64,000 nt of DNA from JAICWP01 sp035278025 (GTDB lineage Bacteria; Acidobacteriota; Terriglobia; Terriglobales; Acidobacteriaceae): the NCBI GenBank assembly GCA_035278025.1, contig DATEJK010000193.1:1-64000 (forward strand), given 5' to 3'. The position numbers and the translations under genes were made by a program. Under the pieces are notes generated by a model, which was not told the DNA's origin, made no database searches, and worked only from the letters and a program-made list of their open reading frames with translations. Below are positions 24,938 to 34,102 of the stretch, piece after piece; positions within the stretch are counted from its first letter, which is position 1; every line of letters begins with the position of its first letter.

Positions 24938-25306
24938 TCACTTCTGCAGAAACATCTTGGCTGCCGTGGCCACCATTGCGATGGCAAACACCTTGCGCAG
25001 TGTAGGGGCGGAGATTTCCTGGGCCCATGCGCCACCGAAGTAGCCGCCCAGGAGGACTCCGGCGGCAATGAGCAGGCCTAGCTGCCAGTTCACCTTGCCT
25101 GCCTTGTAGTACTCCATGAACGCCAAAATACCGGTGGGGGGCAGCAGCATGGCCAGGGAGGTGCCCTGGGCCAGGTGTTGATCCATGCCGAAGATATAAA
25201 TCAGGGCCGGAATGAGGATGATGCCGCCGCCCACCCCGATCAGTCCAGAAAAGACGCCCACAGCCACGCCCAGGGCCAAGGCCCCCACCACGTGCCACAT
25301 GGTCAT
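24938..25306 (-). CDS. TSUP-family membrane protein (TauE/SafE-like), half-size
   Basis: 122 residues with about four membrane helices. The family GVGGG motif (SGLIGVGGGIILIP) and a second-half segment (LGGYFGGAWAQ) are present. Full TauE/SafE transporters have two such units in about 250 residues; this one has a single unit, so a dimer is likely. The family carries sulfite, sulfonates or related anions. Substrate unknown. Confidence 0.85.
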   Translation of the reverse strand: MTMWHVVGALALGVAVGVFSGLIGVGGGIILIPALIYIFGMDQHLAQGTSLAMLLPPTGILAFMEYYKAGKVNWQLGLLIAAGVLLGGYFGGAWAQEISAPTLRKVFAIAMVATAAKMFLQK

Positions 25307-25392
25307 GATTAATCTCGCAATCGGAAGTAGATGCGAAGTGATTGTAGATTAGCAGCGGGTAATTGGCACTTAAGAGATGGCGAGCCGCCCGT

Positions 25393-26046
25393 TTACGCCG
25401 CTTCGGCGGTCTGCTGCGCGGTCATGGCCGCCAGTTCCACGCGGTCATGGGCGCCGGTCTTGCTGAAGATGCTCTGCAGGTGGCGCTTTACGGTATTCTC
25501 GCTGATATTGAGTTGGGCGCCGATTTCGCGATTGCGCAGGCCGCGTGTCACCAGCACAGCAACCGCGCGCTCCCGCTCCGAAAGACGCTGCAGGCCGCGC
25601 ACCGGTGGCCGCGTGCGTTCCCCCGCCATCCAGCTCACCACCTGCTGCGCAATCTCATTCGAGAACGCCAATTGTCCTGCAGCCACGCTGCGAATGGCCT
25701 GGAACAGTTTTTCCGGGCTGTCCCGCTTTAGCACCAAGCCGCTCGCTCCCAAACGCACCGCTTGTACGTAGTCCACTTCGTTATCGGAGGCGGTAAGGAT
25801 GAGGGTGGGCAGCGAAAGTCCGGCCTGGCCCAGTATGCGTAGCACCTCCAGGCCGGTCGCCTCGGGCAAGTCCAGCTCCAGCACCAGCACGTCTGGCCGG
25901 TGCCGCTGTACCATTTCCGGCACCTGACTGCCCGCCCCGGCTACTGCGACCACCTGCATATCGGACTGCATTTCCAGCAGGTTAGCAAGGGAATCCCGCA
26001 CTACCTGATGATGATCGGCAAGCATAACTGTCAGTCTTTTGCTCAT
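25393..26046 (-). CDS. NarL/FixJ-type response regulator with Glu in place of the phospho-Asp
   Basis: 217 residues: receiver domain (1-120) and LuxR-type HTH (about 150-210: RLSERERAVAVLVTRGLRNREIG). The receiver keeps Thr85 and Lys107 but the phospho-acceptor position is Glu57 (VLELDLP, where family members have Asp four before the Pro), and the acidic pair is Asp11-His12 instead of Asp-Asp. It cannot be phosphorylated normally and may mimic the active state. No histidine kinase is adjacent. It is divergent from the gene at 26288. Confidence 0.9.
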   Translation of the reverse strand: MSKRLTVMLADHHQVVRDSLANLLEMQSDMQVVAVAGAGSQVPEMVQRHRPDVLVLELDLPEATGLEVLRILGQAGLSLPTLILTASDNEVDYVQAVRLGASGLVLKRDSPEKLFQAIRSVAAGQLAFSNEIAQQVVSWMAGERTRPPVRGLQRLSERERAVAVLVTRGLRNREIGAQLNISENTVKRHLQSIFSKTGAHDRVELAAMTAQQTAEAA

Positions 26047-26287
26047 GTTCTACTCTGCCCGGCCTTCTCTGCCCAAAGGCCGCCGAACCTGCTTCCCGCT
26101 TGGATGTACGCTGCCCCAAGCAGGTTCGCCGCCCGAAACGCCGCTCTGGAGATGACTTTCGTACCCTTCGGCGGCCCCGGCATCTCTCTTTTCGCCTTCG
26201 CCATGTGTTACATTGCGGTTTCCCCACTTTGCACCACTATTGTGCTCGGGACCTGCTCCAGGGTGGCGCCCGCCGTTGAGGTGATTA

Positions 26288-26893
26288 GTGACGGTTGACG
26301 AAGAACTGAACGCGCTGGAAGCAAATCTGCGCCGCCTCAAGATCGAATACGAAATCTATTTCAACAATCCCACCAAGCGCCCTCCGGCCGACACCGAATG
26401 GCGCGTCAGCAACACCATCCGCAAGCTCAGCGACGGCTACTCTGACGGGCAGCGCATGAACTTCGCCCAGCGTTACCGTTACAATGAGCTCACCCAGCGC
26501 TACGCCCTGCTCAGCGACTTGTGGCGCAAGAAGACCCGCATTCGCGAAGAGGGCTACCGTCGCCCGCAGGATGCTTTGCTCTCCGTCCAGGGGGTGCGCG
26601 TTTTCGAACAGGAAAAGCCGGCGGCCCACCACGCCACCCTTCACCCTTTTACGGTGCAGTGTTCGGACGTGGGCAGCGAACGGGAAAAGGTTCAGAAGCT
26701 GTTTGACGCTTTGCTGGAAGCCAAGCAAAAGGCGGGCGAGGACGTCTCCAAGAGCGGCAACCTGGACTCCTTTGAAAAATTCGTGCAGAGCAAGACCGAC
26801 CAGATCCGCAAGCAGTACGGCTGCCATTCCGTGGAATATTCCGTCGAAATGGAGGGGGGGCAGGTCCGCCTCAAGGCTAAAGCCAAGGTCTAA
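26288..26893 (+). CDS. Hypothetical protein, MXAN_5187-like
   Basis: 201 residues, GTG start at 26288 after GAGGTG. Helical, charged protein without signal peptide. The N-terminal ELNALEANLRRLKIEYEIYF and DTEWRVSNTIRKLSDGY resemble the C-terminal domain of MXAN_5187-type myxobacterial proteins as I remember them; this is a tentative match. Function is unknown. It is divergent from the regulator gene. Confidence 0.65.
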   Translation: MTVDEELNALEANLRRLKIEYEIYFNNPTKRPPADTEWRVSNTIRKLSDGYSDGQRMNFAQRYRYNELTQRYALLSDLWRKKTRIREEGYRRPQDALLSVQGVRVFEQEKPAAHHATLHPFTVQCSDVGSEREKVQKLFDALLEAKQKAGEDVSKSGNLDSFEKFVQSKTDQIRKQYGCHSVEYSVEMEGGQVRLKAKAKV

Positions 26894-27030
26894 CCGGGGT
26901 TCTCTGGACAGCAATCACGTCCGTAACGGCTCTGTGCGGATAGCCCCCAGGCCACAGCTTGTGACCGGCGCAGGGGCCGGGATTGGCTGAGTAGGGAAAT
27001 AGAACACGCCCGGTCCCGCAATTCAGACCG

Positions 27031-28527
27031 TTAGTTCGTGCCCGTCAATCTGCGCAACCAGCTGCGCTTTTCCTTGGTGGCTGCAAGCTTGGACCGTAAC
27101 TCGGGAACCACGAGAGCCTGCTCCGCCGTAGGCAGGTTGAGGCCCGCCAGCTTCAACTCCAAAACATGAGCTCGGTCAGCCGCTCCTGCTTTTGTGTACG
27201 CGGTGATGAGATCTCGCATGGAGAGTGGGTTGCCGCTATCCTCCTCCAAATAGGGAATAGCTTGCGCATACTTCTGGTCCACCGTAAGAACGCCACCCAT
27301 GGCACCCGCATAAGAGCGGCTCAAAGCGGAGCCGCGCGTATCCTTCACGAGTTGTTCTAATTCTTTGAGCGCTTGGGCGGCGCCGGCCGGATTGCCGGCC
27401 GCAGCTGTCCGCACCGCCCGAGCCCGCAGCACCTCCCCACGCTCCTGGTGAAACTCCGGACCCGAAGTATCGGAAGATGTCGCGAGAGCGGCGGAAGCTT
27501 TGTCCAAAAACCTGAGGCTTTGCTGGTTATCGCGCTCAATGAGCGCCATATCGCGGTACGCCTCCGACTCCAGCAGCGGCAAGTGAGCATCGCGTGCCTT
27601 GTTCGCCGCTGAATCCAGTGCCGCCATACTTCTCCTTTCCTTCTTTTCCCGCACGTAGGTGAGTGCAGATTGCATCGCATAACGTATCTGGTCCGAGCGG
27701 GTACTGGCTTGGCTGATGGCCTTGTCGTATTCCGAGCGCGCCGTAGCTTCCTCCCCCATGAGGGCGTAAGTGTCGGCAATTCCCTCCTGCGAAGCCTGGA
27801 ATGTGGGGTCAATCTGGAGCGCACGCCGATAGTGCCCCAGCGCGTCGCGGAAGTTGCCCGCCATACGCAGGATTTCTGCGTACGAATCCTGCGGATTGGG
27901 GTCCTTGGGCAGAAGTGCGGTGTACCGCTCCATGGCGGCGAATGCATTGCTGAAATCACCGGTGTAGGCATAGCAGTAGGCAAGCTGGTTCCAGGCAGCG
28001 GCGTAAGTGTTGTCCAGTTCCGTGGCACGCCGCAGCGGTTTGGCGCCTGCCTCGTATTGCTCCTGGCTGACTAGCCAGCGGCCGGCAAGGAAAGCAATAT
28101 GCTTGTCATTGGGATAGGAGGCCAGCAGGTCGTTCATGGCGGTTATGGCCGGGACATATTGTTCCTCTTCCGCGCCGGACAACCACCTCACTAAGAGCCT
28201 GTCACGCTTTGTGGCTCTGGCCGCAAGCGTCTGGGCGCTGCGCTGCTCTTTTTTTTGCTCTTGAGGATCCGTGGTTGCGAGCGAAATGAACAGGTGGGCC
28301 AGGGGAGATCGGGGATCCTTTCGTGCCGACCGGCGCCAGTTATCCAATGCTGCCTGGGGGTGTTCGTTCTCAAACGCCGTCAGACCGGCGTCAAACAATT
28401 TGCCCGCATCGCTGTTCGAAACAGTCGCAGATACCTTAGGCTTTTTTTGCGGGTGGTGCTTGTGCCGAGTTGCGGGCGTAGGCAGCAGCGCAAGGACAGC
28501 GATCAGACAGCACCAGCCAAACTGCAT
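27031..28527 (-). CDS. Exported TPR-repeat protein
   Basis: 498 residues from the ATG at 28527 (one 9 bases upstream is also possible). A hydrophobic N-terminus (about 1-19) suggests export; a basic linker follows. Then roughly eight to ten TPR units, clearest in PLRRATELDNTYAAAWNQLAYCYAYTG and ALGHYRRALQIDPTFQASQEGIADTYALMG. TPR proteins hold other proteins. There is no enzyme domain. It is divergent from purH across 282 bases. Confidence 0.8.
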   Translation of the reverse strand: MQFGWCCLIAVLALLPTPATRHKHHPQKKPKVSATVSNSDAGKLFDAGLTAFENEHPQAALDNWRRSARKDPRSPLAHLFISLATTDPQEQKKEQRSAQTLAARATKRDRLLVRWLSGAEEEQYVPAITAMNDLLASYPNDKHIAFLAGRWLVSQEQYEAGAKPLRRATELDNTYAAAWNQLAYCYAYTGDFSNAFAAMERYTALLPKDPNPQDSYAEILRMAGNFRDALGHYRRALQIDPTFQASQEGIADTYALMGEEATARSEYDKAISQASTRSDQIRYAMQSALTYVREKKERRSMAALDSAANKARDAHLPLLESEAYRDMALIERDNQQSLRFLDKASAALATSSDTSGPEFHQERGEVLRARAVRTAAAGNPAGAAQALKELEQLVKDTRGSALSRSYAGAMGGVLTVDQKYAQAIPYLEEDSGNPLSMRDLITAYTKAGAADRAHVLELKLAGLNLPTAEQALVVPELRSKLAATKEKRSWLRRLTGTN

Positions 28528-28809
28528 ACAATCCATCCAGGGTGAGTCTTGTGGGAAACATTAGCACGCGTATCGTGTTCAAAAGGTTAGGTCCGTGGTT
28601 CCCGCTGTGGAACCGCGCAAGAAGCCGCCCGCCGGCAGCCTCAGGGAGCACGTGGCAGCACCCTTTGCCCGCATTGCGCCACCTCGGCTGCGCTCTCAAA
28701 AATTCCTGCGCTCTTGTTATGCGCATCACTCCGCGACTAACATGGATTCGAATAGTCGTTGCCAATCGCTTCGAATCACTCAACCAACTACAATTCTAGT
28801 CGAGGTTCC
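28528..28809. other. Divergent spacer between the TPR gene and purH
   Basis: Contains a TACAAT -10-like box (28789-28794) 16 bases before the purH ATG, but no good -35. No gene seen. Confidence 0.3.
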
Positions 28810-30369
28810 ATGGCCAAAATTCAGCGCGCAATCCTGAGTGTCACCGATAAAACCGGACTGGTCGAGTTCGCCCGCCGGCTGACAGGCCTGGGTGTTGAGC
28901 TTATCTCGACCGGCGGCACCGCCCGCCTGCTGCGCGATTCCGGCGTGGCGGTGAAGGATATTTCCGAGCTTACTGGCTTCCCCGAAATGCTCGACGGCCG
29001 GGTTAAGACCCTGCACCCCAAGGTACATGGCGGCATTCTGCACATGCGGGCCAAACCCGAGCATCAGGCCGCCGTGGCTGAGTACGGCATATCGCCCATT
29101 GATATGGTAGTGGTTAACCTATACGCCTTCGAGAAGACCGCAGAAAAACCTGGCGTGCCCTTCGAGGACCTGATCGAGAACATTGATATCGGCGGGCCCT
29201 CCATGATTCGCTCTGCCGCGAAGAATTTTCACGACGTTGCGGTGGTGACCTCGCCCGCTGACTATGCCGCAATCGGCGACGAGCTATCCCGTACCGGCGG
29301 CAATCTCTCTCTGGAAACTAAGTGGGGCCTGGCACAAAAGGCTTTTGCCACCACTGCCGCCTACGATTCCGCCATCGCCTCCACTCTAGAGCGTGTCAGC
29401 CTGAATGGGCGCTTTAGCCTGGCCTCGGAACACTCGGGCTTCCCCCACACCCTGCGTCTTTCCTTCCGCAAAGCCATGGATTTGCGCTACGGGGAAAATC
29501 CCCACCAGAAAGCTGCCATGTATAGCGACGGCTCGGGCAGCGGTGTGGCGAACGGGCGCCAACTTCAGGGCAAGGAACTCTCATACAACAACATAGTGGA
29601 CTTGCAAGCGGCTTGGGAGCTGGCCCAGGACTTCAGCGAGATCATGTGCGCCATCATCAAGCACACTAATCCCAGTGGAGCCGCCATTGGGGACACCCTC
29701 GCGGGGGCCTATAAGCGGGCACTCGAAGCCGATCCGGTCTCCGCCTTCGGCGGCGTCATCGGCGTGAATCGCCCGGTGGACGCCGAGGCGGCGGCGGAAA
29801 TGTCCAAGCTCTTCGTCGAAGCCATCGCCGCGCCATCGTTTGAGCCGGCGGCGCTGGAGAGGTTCTCGGCCAAAAAGAACTTGCGCCTGGTAGAGGTGAA
29901 GCACGCGCCCCAGAAATGGGTGCTGAAGAATGTTTCCGGCGGTATCTTGCTGCAGGACAATGATATCCGCCCTCTCGCCGAGGCGGACCTGAAGGTGGTT
30001 ACCACTCGCCCGCCGACGCCGGAGGAGAAGCGAGCTCTGCTTTTTGCCTGGAAGGTTTGTAAGCATGTGAAATCAAACGCTATTCTTTACGCCCGAGATG
30101 GTCAGACGGTAGGCGTCGGCGCGGGACAGATGAGTCGGGTAGATTCCTGCAAAATCGGGGCGATGAAGGCAGTGCTGCCCTTGAACGGTACAGTCGCTGC
30201 TTCCGATGCGTTCTTCCCATTTCCGGACGGGGTAGAAGAGATCGCGAAGGCAGGCGCCACGGCCATCATCCAACCTGGGGGCTCGGTGCGCGACCAGGAG
30301 GTGATTGACGCCGCCAACCGGCTCGGCCTGGCTATGATCTTCACTGGCGTGCGGCACTTTAGACACTGA
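28810..30369 (+). CDS. purH: Bifunctional AICAR formyltransferase / IMP cyclohydrolase
   Basis: 519 residues. ATG at 28810 (MAKIQRAILSVTDKTGLVEFA); the frame extends upstream but only into the spacer. Catalyses the last two steps of IMP synthesis. The N-terminal MGS-type cyclohydrolase (1-195) has STGGTARLL and NIDIGGPSMIRSAAKN. The C-terminal transformylase (about 200-519) has KHTNPSG, where most family members have KHxNPCG, and AFGGVIGVNR. Length is normal. It is alone here, not in a pur operon. Confidence 0.97.
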   Translation: MAKIQRAILSVTDKTGLVEFARRLTGLGVELISTGGTARLLRDSGVAVKDISELTGFPEMLDGRVKTLHPKVHGGILHMRAKPEHQAAVAEYGISPIDMVVVNLYAFEKTAEKPGVPFEDLIENIDIGGPSMIRSAAKNFHDVAVVTSPADYAAIGDELSRTGGNLSLETKWGLAQKAFATTAAYDSAIASTLERVSLNGRFSLASEHSGFPHTLRLSFRKAMDLRYGENPHQKAAMYSDGSGSGVANGRQLQGKELSYNNIVDLQAAWELAQDFSEIMCAIIKHTNPSGAAIGDTLAGAYKRALEADPVSAFGGVIGVNRPVDAEAAAEMSKLFVEAIAAPSFEPAALERFSAKKNLRLVEVKHAPQKWVLKNVSGGILLQDNDIRPLAEADLKVVTTRPPTPEEKRALLFAWKVCKHVKSNAILYARDGQTVGVGAGQMSRVDSCKIGAMKAVLPLNGTVAASDAFFPFPDGVEEIAKAGATAIIQPGGSVRDQEVIDAANRLGLAMIFTGVRHFRH

Positions 30370-30595
30370 AAAGAAATTAGTTACTAATGTCAATGGGTCG
30401 AGCGGCGGCCGATAAAACCGCCAACTTCAGCTACTCTCGTCATCCAAAAGGACCTGTCCAATCGGAGACCGTGCAACTCCCGGTTCTTCCCCAGTTTGGC
30501 AACTTCCTGGCCAGTTTGCGGGTAAAATAGAGACGCACCCGCCGGAGTGGCTTAGCATCCAAAGTCTGTGCGCAGGCTCGGGTCGTAAGGATCTC

Positions 30596-32707
30596 ATGAA
30601 AAAGTGTATAGCTGTTTCTGTCGTGTTTCTGCTGGTAGCTGCCGCTGCGGCCCAGCAGGAGAGCGCCCCTTCATCGCAAACGCCGGCTGCTCCAGCGGTC
30701 CGCGAAAGCACCCCGGGCGGCGCTCCGGCCAGCACGACCCCTTCTAAGCAGGACCGTGCTGCTGCTTACTACCACTACACCATGGCTCATATTTACGAGG
30801 AACTGGTTCAGAGTTACGGGCGCAGCGACCTGGCGAACAAGGCAATTGACGAATACCGCGCAGCCATCAGCGCCGATCCCAGTTCGGAGTACCTCAACAA
30901 CGGTCTGGCGGAGCTGTACTGGAAAACCGGCCGCATACGGGATGCCGTCCTGGAGGCCCAGGATCTGCTCAAACGCGATCCCAATAACTTGGCGGCGCAC
31001 AAGCTGCTAGGGCGTATTTACCTGCGTTCCCTTGGCGACATGCAATCCGGGACCCAATCGCAGAACGTTCTTAAGTTGGCCATTGAGCAGTACCAAGAAA
31101 TTGTCAAGCTCGAACCCAACACAGTAGAGGACCACTTGTTGCTCGGTCGCCTTTACCGCCTGAACAACGACATGGTAAAGGCAGAGAGTGAGTTCAAGAC
31201 CGCCATCAAGCTGCAGCCGGATTCGGAAGAGGCCCTTACCACCCTGGCTTACCTGTACAACGACGAAGGTGATGCCAACCGCGCTATCCAGACCCTGAGC
31301 TCGATCCCGGAGAGCGATCGCTCGGCCAAGCTTTATTCGGCTTTGGGCTACACCTACGAAGAGCAGAAAGACTACAAGAACGCGATCGCCGCGTACCGCA
31401 AAGCCGTTGCGCTCGATCATGACAACCTTGACGCCATGCGCGGGCTGGCTCAGAACCTGCTCAATGATGGCCAGCTCGATGCCGCTCTCTCGGAATACAA
31501 GACTATCGCCGACGCCAACCCGGAAGACCCGCAGACTTACCTGAACATGTCTGACATCTACCGCCGCAAGGGTCAGTTTAATGAGGCGCTGGACAGCCTG
31601 CAGAAGGCTTCCTCCATGGTGCAGGATTCAGTGGAAGTACCCTACCGCACGGCGGTGATTTACGAGATTCAGGGCCGCTATGCCGATGCAGCACAGGTGT
31701 TACAGGACCTGCTCAAGAAAACCGAAAAGCCGGACGGGAACTACAGCAGCGGAGAGCGCAACAACCGCGCCATCTTCGTGGAACGTCTGGGGAGCGTTTA
31801 CCGCGACCAGAACAATGTTCCCTTAGCGGTTGAGACCTTCCGCAAGATGCTTCCCCTGGGGGATGACAACGCTAAGCGGGCATACCAGGAGATGATTGAC
31901 ACCTACCGCGACGCCAAGCAGTGGCAGCAGGCGACAGCGGTGGCTAAGGAAGCTTCCATACGCTTGCCGCAGGACCGGGATCTCAGGTTGGTGCTCGATT
32001 CCCAACTGGCCGACCAGGGACAGCCCGACAAGGCGCTGGCCGATGTACGCTCCATGCTCAAGGGCACGCCCGCCGATCGCGAAATCTACATTGCGCTCGC
32101 CCAGATGTACAGCCGGCTGAAGCGCTGGCCTGATGCCGAAGAGGCGATCGCAAAGGCTAGCCAGCTTTCCAAGAAGGCGGACGATAAGGAATACGCGCTT
32201 TTCCTGCACGGCTCCATTTATGAGCGGCAGAAGAAATACGATCAAGCGGAACAACTTTTCCGTCAGGTGCTAGCTATCGATTCCCAGAATGCCATGACCC
32301 TGAATTACCTGGGCTATATGATGGCGGACCATGGGACTCACTTGGAAGAAGCGCTGGGTTATATCAAGCGTGCCGTGCAGCTTGATCCCGCCAACGGCGC
32401 TTACCTGGACTCGCTAGGCTGGGCCTACTTCAAGTTGGGCAATTACGACATGGCAGAAGAGCAGCTTCGTAAGGCCTCCGAGCACATGGCCAGCGATCCC
32501 ACCGTGCAGGAACATCTGGGCGATCTGTACCAGAGAACCGGGCACCTGAAACAGGCTGCCGCCCACTGGGAACGGGCCCTCGAGGAATGGGCCAAGACGG
32601 TGCCCGCCGAAGTGGATCAGGATAGCGTGGCCAAGACGCAAAAGAAGTTGGATGCGGCCAAGGTCAAGCTGGCGCGCGAAAGCTCTATGGGACAGCAGCA
32701 GAAATAA
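30596..32707 (+). CDS. Large exported TPR protein
   Basis: 703 residues with a signal peptide (about 1-19, ending AAAQ) and a Pro/Ser/Ala-rich linker. The remainder is about fourteen TPR units. Clear examples are AIEQYQEIVKLEPNTVEDHLLLGRLYRLN, AIAAYRKAVALDHDNLDAMRGLAQNLL and the C-terminal ALGYIKRAVQLDPANGAYLDSLGWAYFKLG. The last units match the widespread peptidase-like scaffold proteins of this phylum. Role: protein-protein scaffold in the periplasm or outer membrane; partner unknown. A strong terminator follows. Confidence 0.85.
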   Translation: MKKCIAVSVVFLLVAAAAAQQESAPSSQTPAAPAVRESTPGGAPASTTPSKQDRAAAYYHYTMAHIYEELVQSYGRSDLANKAIDEYRAAISADPSSEYLNNGLAELYWKTGRIRDAVLEAQDLLKRDPNNLAAHKLLGRIYLRSLGDMQSGTQSQNVLKLAIEQYQEIVKLEPNTVEDHLLLGRLYRLNNDMVKAESEFKTAIKLQPDSEEALTTLAYLYNDEGDANRAIQTLSSIPESDRSAKLYSALGYTYEEQKDYKNAIAAYRKAVALDHDNLDAMRGLAQNLLNDGQLDAALSEYKTIADANPEDPQTYLNMSDIYRRKGQFNEALDSLQKASSMVQDSVEVPYRTAVIYEIQGRYADAAQVLQDLLKKTEKPDGNYSSGERNNRAIFVERLGSVYRDQNNVPLAVETFRKMLPLGDDNAKRAYQEMIDTYRDAKQWQQATAVAKEASIRLPQDRDLRLVLDSQLADQGQPDKALADVRSMLKGTPADREIYIALAQMYSRLKRWPDAEEAIAKASQLSKKADDKEYALFLHGSIYERQKKYDQAEQLFRQVLAIDSQNAMTLNYLGYMMADHGTHLEEALGYIKRAVQLDPANGAYLDSLGWAYFKLGNYDMAEEQLRKASEHMASDPTVQEHLGDLYQRTGHLKQAAAHWERALEEWAKTVPAEVDQDSVAKTQKKLDAAKVKLARESSMGQQQK

Positions 32708-32729
32708 TTATCTTTTGGGGTTTCCGTAT

Positions 32730-32757
32730 AAAAGGCCGCGCTGGCGCGGCCTTTTTT
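32730..32757 (+). terminator. Rho-independent terminator after the TPR gene
   Basis: An 11-bp stem AAAAGGCCGCG/CGCGGCCTTTT (32730-32740 and 32745-32755) with a 4-base loop, followed by further T. Confidence 0.9.
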
Positions 32758-32867
32758 GTTTGGTTTTCCGGTTTTGCTGCCCAGAATGTTTAAGCTGAGC
32801 ACACCACAATCCTCAGCATTGCAGGTATGACGCGCGAACAAGCGTAGCCACGCCAGCTGCCTTTCCT

Positions 32868-32893
32868 TCGTCAATCATCAATCTTCAATCTCC
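32868..32893. repeat. TCAATCATCAATCTTCAATC word repeat
   Basis: Three CAATC words in tandem (from 32870) in the spacer before dgt, related to the GATTGAAGATT element at 1440. Confidence 0.45.
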
Positions 32894-32922
32894 CGTTGCG
32901 TTCTTTGTGGTGAAATGGTTCT

Positions 32923-34035
32923 ATGCTGGCTGACTACGCGGTGCGGGCGGAGGATTCGCGCGGAAGGCGCCTTCCGGAGCCGCCGCATCCCTATCGCAAT
33001 CCCTTCCAGCGCGACCGTGACCGGGTCATCCACTCCCGCGCCTTTCGCCGCTTGGAGGCCAAGACGCAGGTATTCACGCGCCGTTTTTCCGATCACTTCC
33101 GCAACCGTCTGACGCACACGATTGAGGTAGGGCAGATTTCGCGCACGATCGCGGCCCAACTGGGGCTCAATGTAGACCTGGTGGAGGCGCTGGCTCTGGT
33201 GCACGACATCGGCCACCCCCCCTTCGGTCACGCCGGCGAGAAGGCGCTCGACGCCGCCATGCGCGCCCAAGGCGACTTCTTCGACCATAACCTGCACGCC
33301 CTGCGCATTGTGGAGGATTTCGAGCAGCGGTACGCCGCCTTCCGCGGCCTCAACCTGACCTTCGAGGTGCGTGAAGGCATCATCAAGCACTCGCGCGATT
33401 ACAATCCGGCGGAATATCCGCAGCTCGCCGAGTACCTGCTGGATCAGCGACCCCCACTGGAAGCCCAACTCATTGACCTGACCGACGAGATCGCCTACGA
33501 CACCGCCGACCTTGATGATGGCTACGAGGCGCACATCCTTTCCCTGGAGCAGATTCGCGCCGGCGTGCCGGTATTCGAGTTCTTTTATCGCGACGCCGAG
33601 CGCGCCTATCCCGAGGCCCCCGACAAACTAAAGTTCAATGAAGCGCTAAAGGGCATGCTCAACCGCCTGGTGACCGACCTGATCACCAACACCGGCCGTC
33701 GCCTGCACAATGCCGGCATTTCTACTTTGGAAGCCGTACGCACTCATGCCCAGCGTCTGGCGGCGTTCAGCCCGCAAGTGGACGGCGAGCGGCGCCGGGC
33801 AAAAGAGTTCCTTTATCAAAACCTTTACTACAGCCCTGAGCTGGAGCCGGAGAAAGCAGACGCCGAGCGAGTGGTCGGCGAGCTTTTCGATTATTGGATG
33901 CGGAACCCTTCGGCGCTTCCCGCCAATTACCGCGAGAAGGCCAGTTCCGAGCCCTTGCAGCGCGTGGTCTGCGACTACATCGCCGGCATGACCGATCCCT
34001 ACATCCTGCAGCAACATGAAAAATTCTGCCGCTAA
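32923..34035 (+). CDS. dgt: dGTP triphosphohydrolase-like HD protein
   Basis: 370 residues, type-2 Dgt length. Hydrolyses dNTPs to deoxynucleoside and triphosphate. Metal-binding HD motifs: the HSRAFRRLEAKTQVF start, RLTHTIEVGQISR (His), VHDIGHPPFGHAGE (HD) and a late Asp in DLTDEIAYDTAD. It has the residues of the short bacterial dNTP-regulating group; true dGTP specificity is not shown. The kinase gene that follows starts at 34103 or, overlapping, at 34016. Confidence 0.93.
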   Translation: MLADYAVRAEDSRGRRLPEPPHPYRNPFQRDRDRVIHSRAFRRLEAKTQVFTRRFSDHFRNRLTHTIEVGQISRTIAAQLGLNVDLVEALALVHDIGHPPFGHAGEKALDAAMRAQGDFFDHNLHALRIVEDFEQRYAAFRGLNLTFEVREGIIKHSRDYNPAEYPQLAEYLLDQRPPLEAQLIDLTDEIAYDTADLDDGYEAHILSLEQIRAGVPVFEFFYRDAERAYPEAPDKLKFNEALKGMLNRLVTDLITNTGRRLHNAGISTLEAVRTHAQRLAAFSPQVDGERRRAKEFLYQNLYYSPELEPEKADAERVVGELFDYWMRNPSALPANYREKASSEPLQRVVCDYIAGMTDPYILQQHEKFCR

Positions 34036-34102
34036 GCTCGCCGTTGCAACTCAGTTCTCCCAAAATGGGCTTGCATTGACGGGGTGCAGCAGCCGCCTTA
34101 GG

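Noticed and set aside
34016..34102. Upstream ATG of the kinase overlapping dgt
   Set aside because: The extra 29 residues are not part of the kinase domain, and the ATG at 34103 begins just before conserved sequence; the longer form is still possible.
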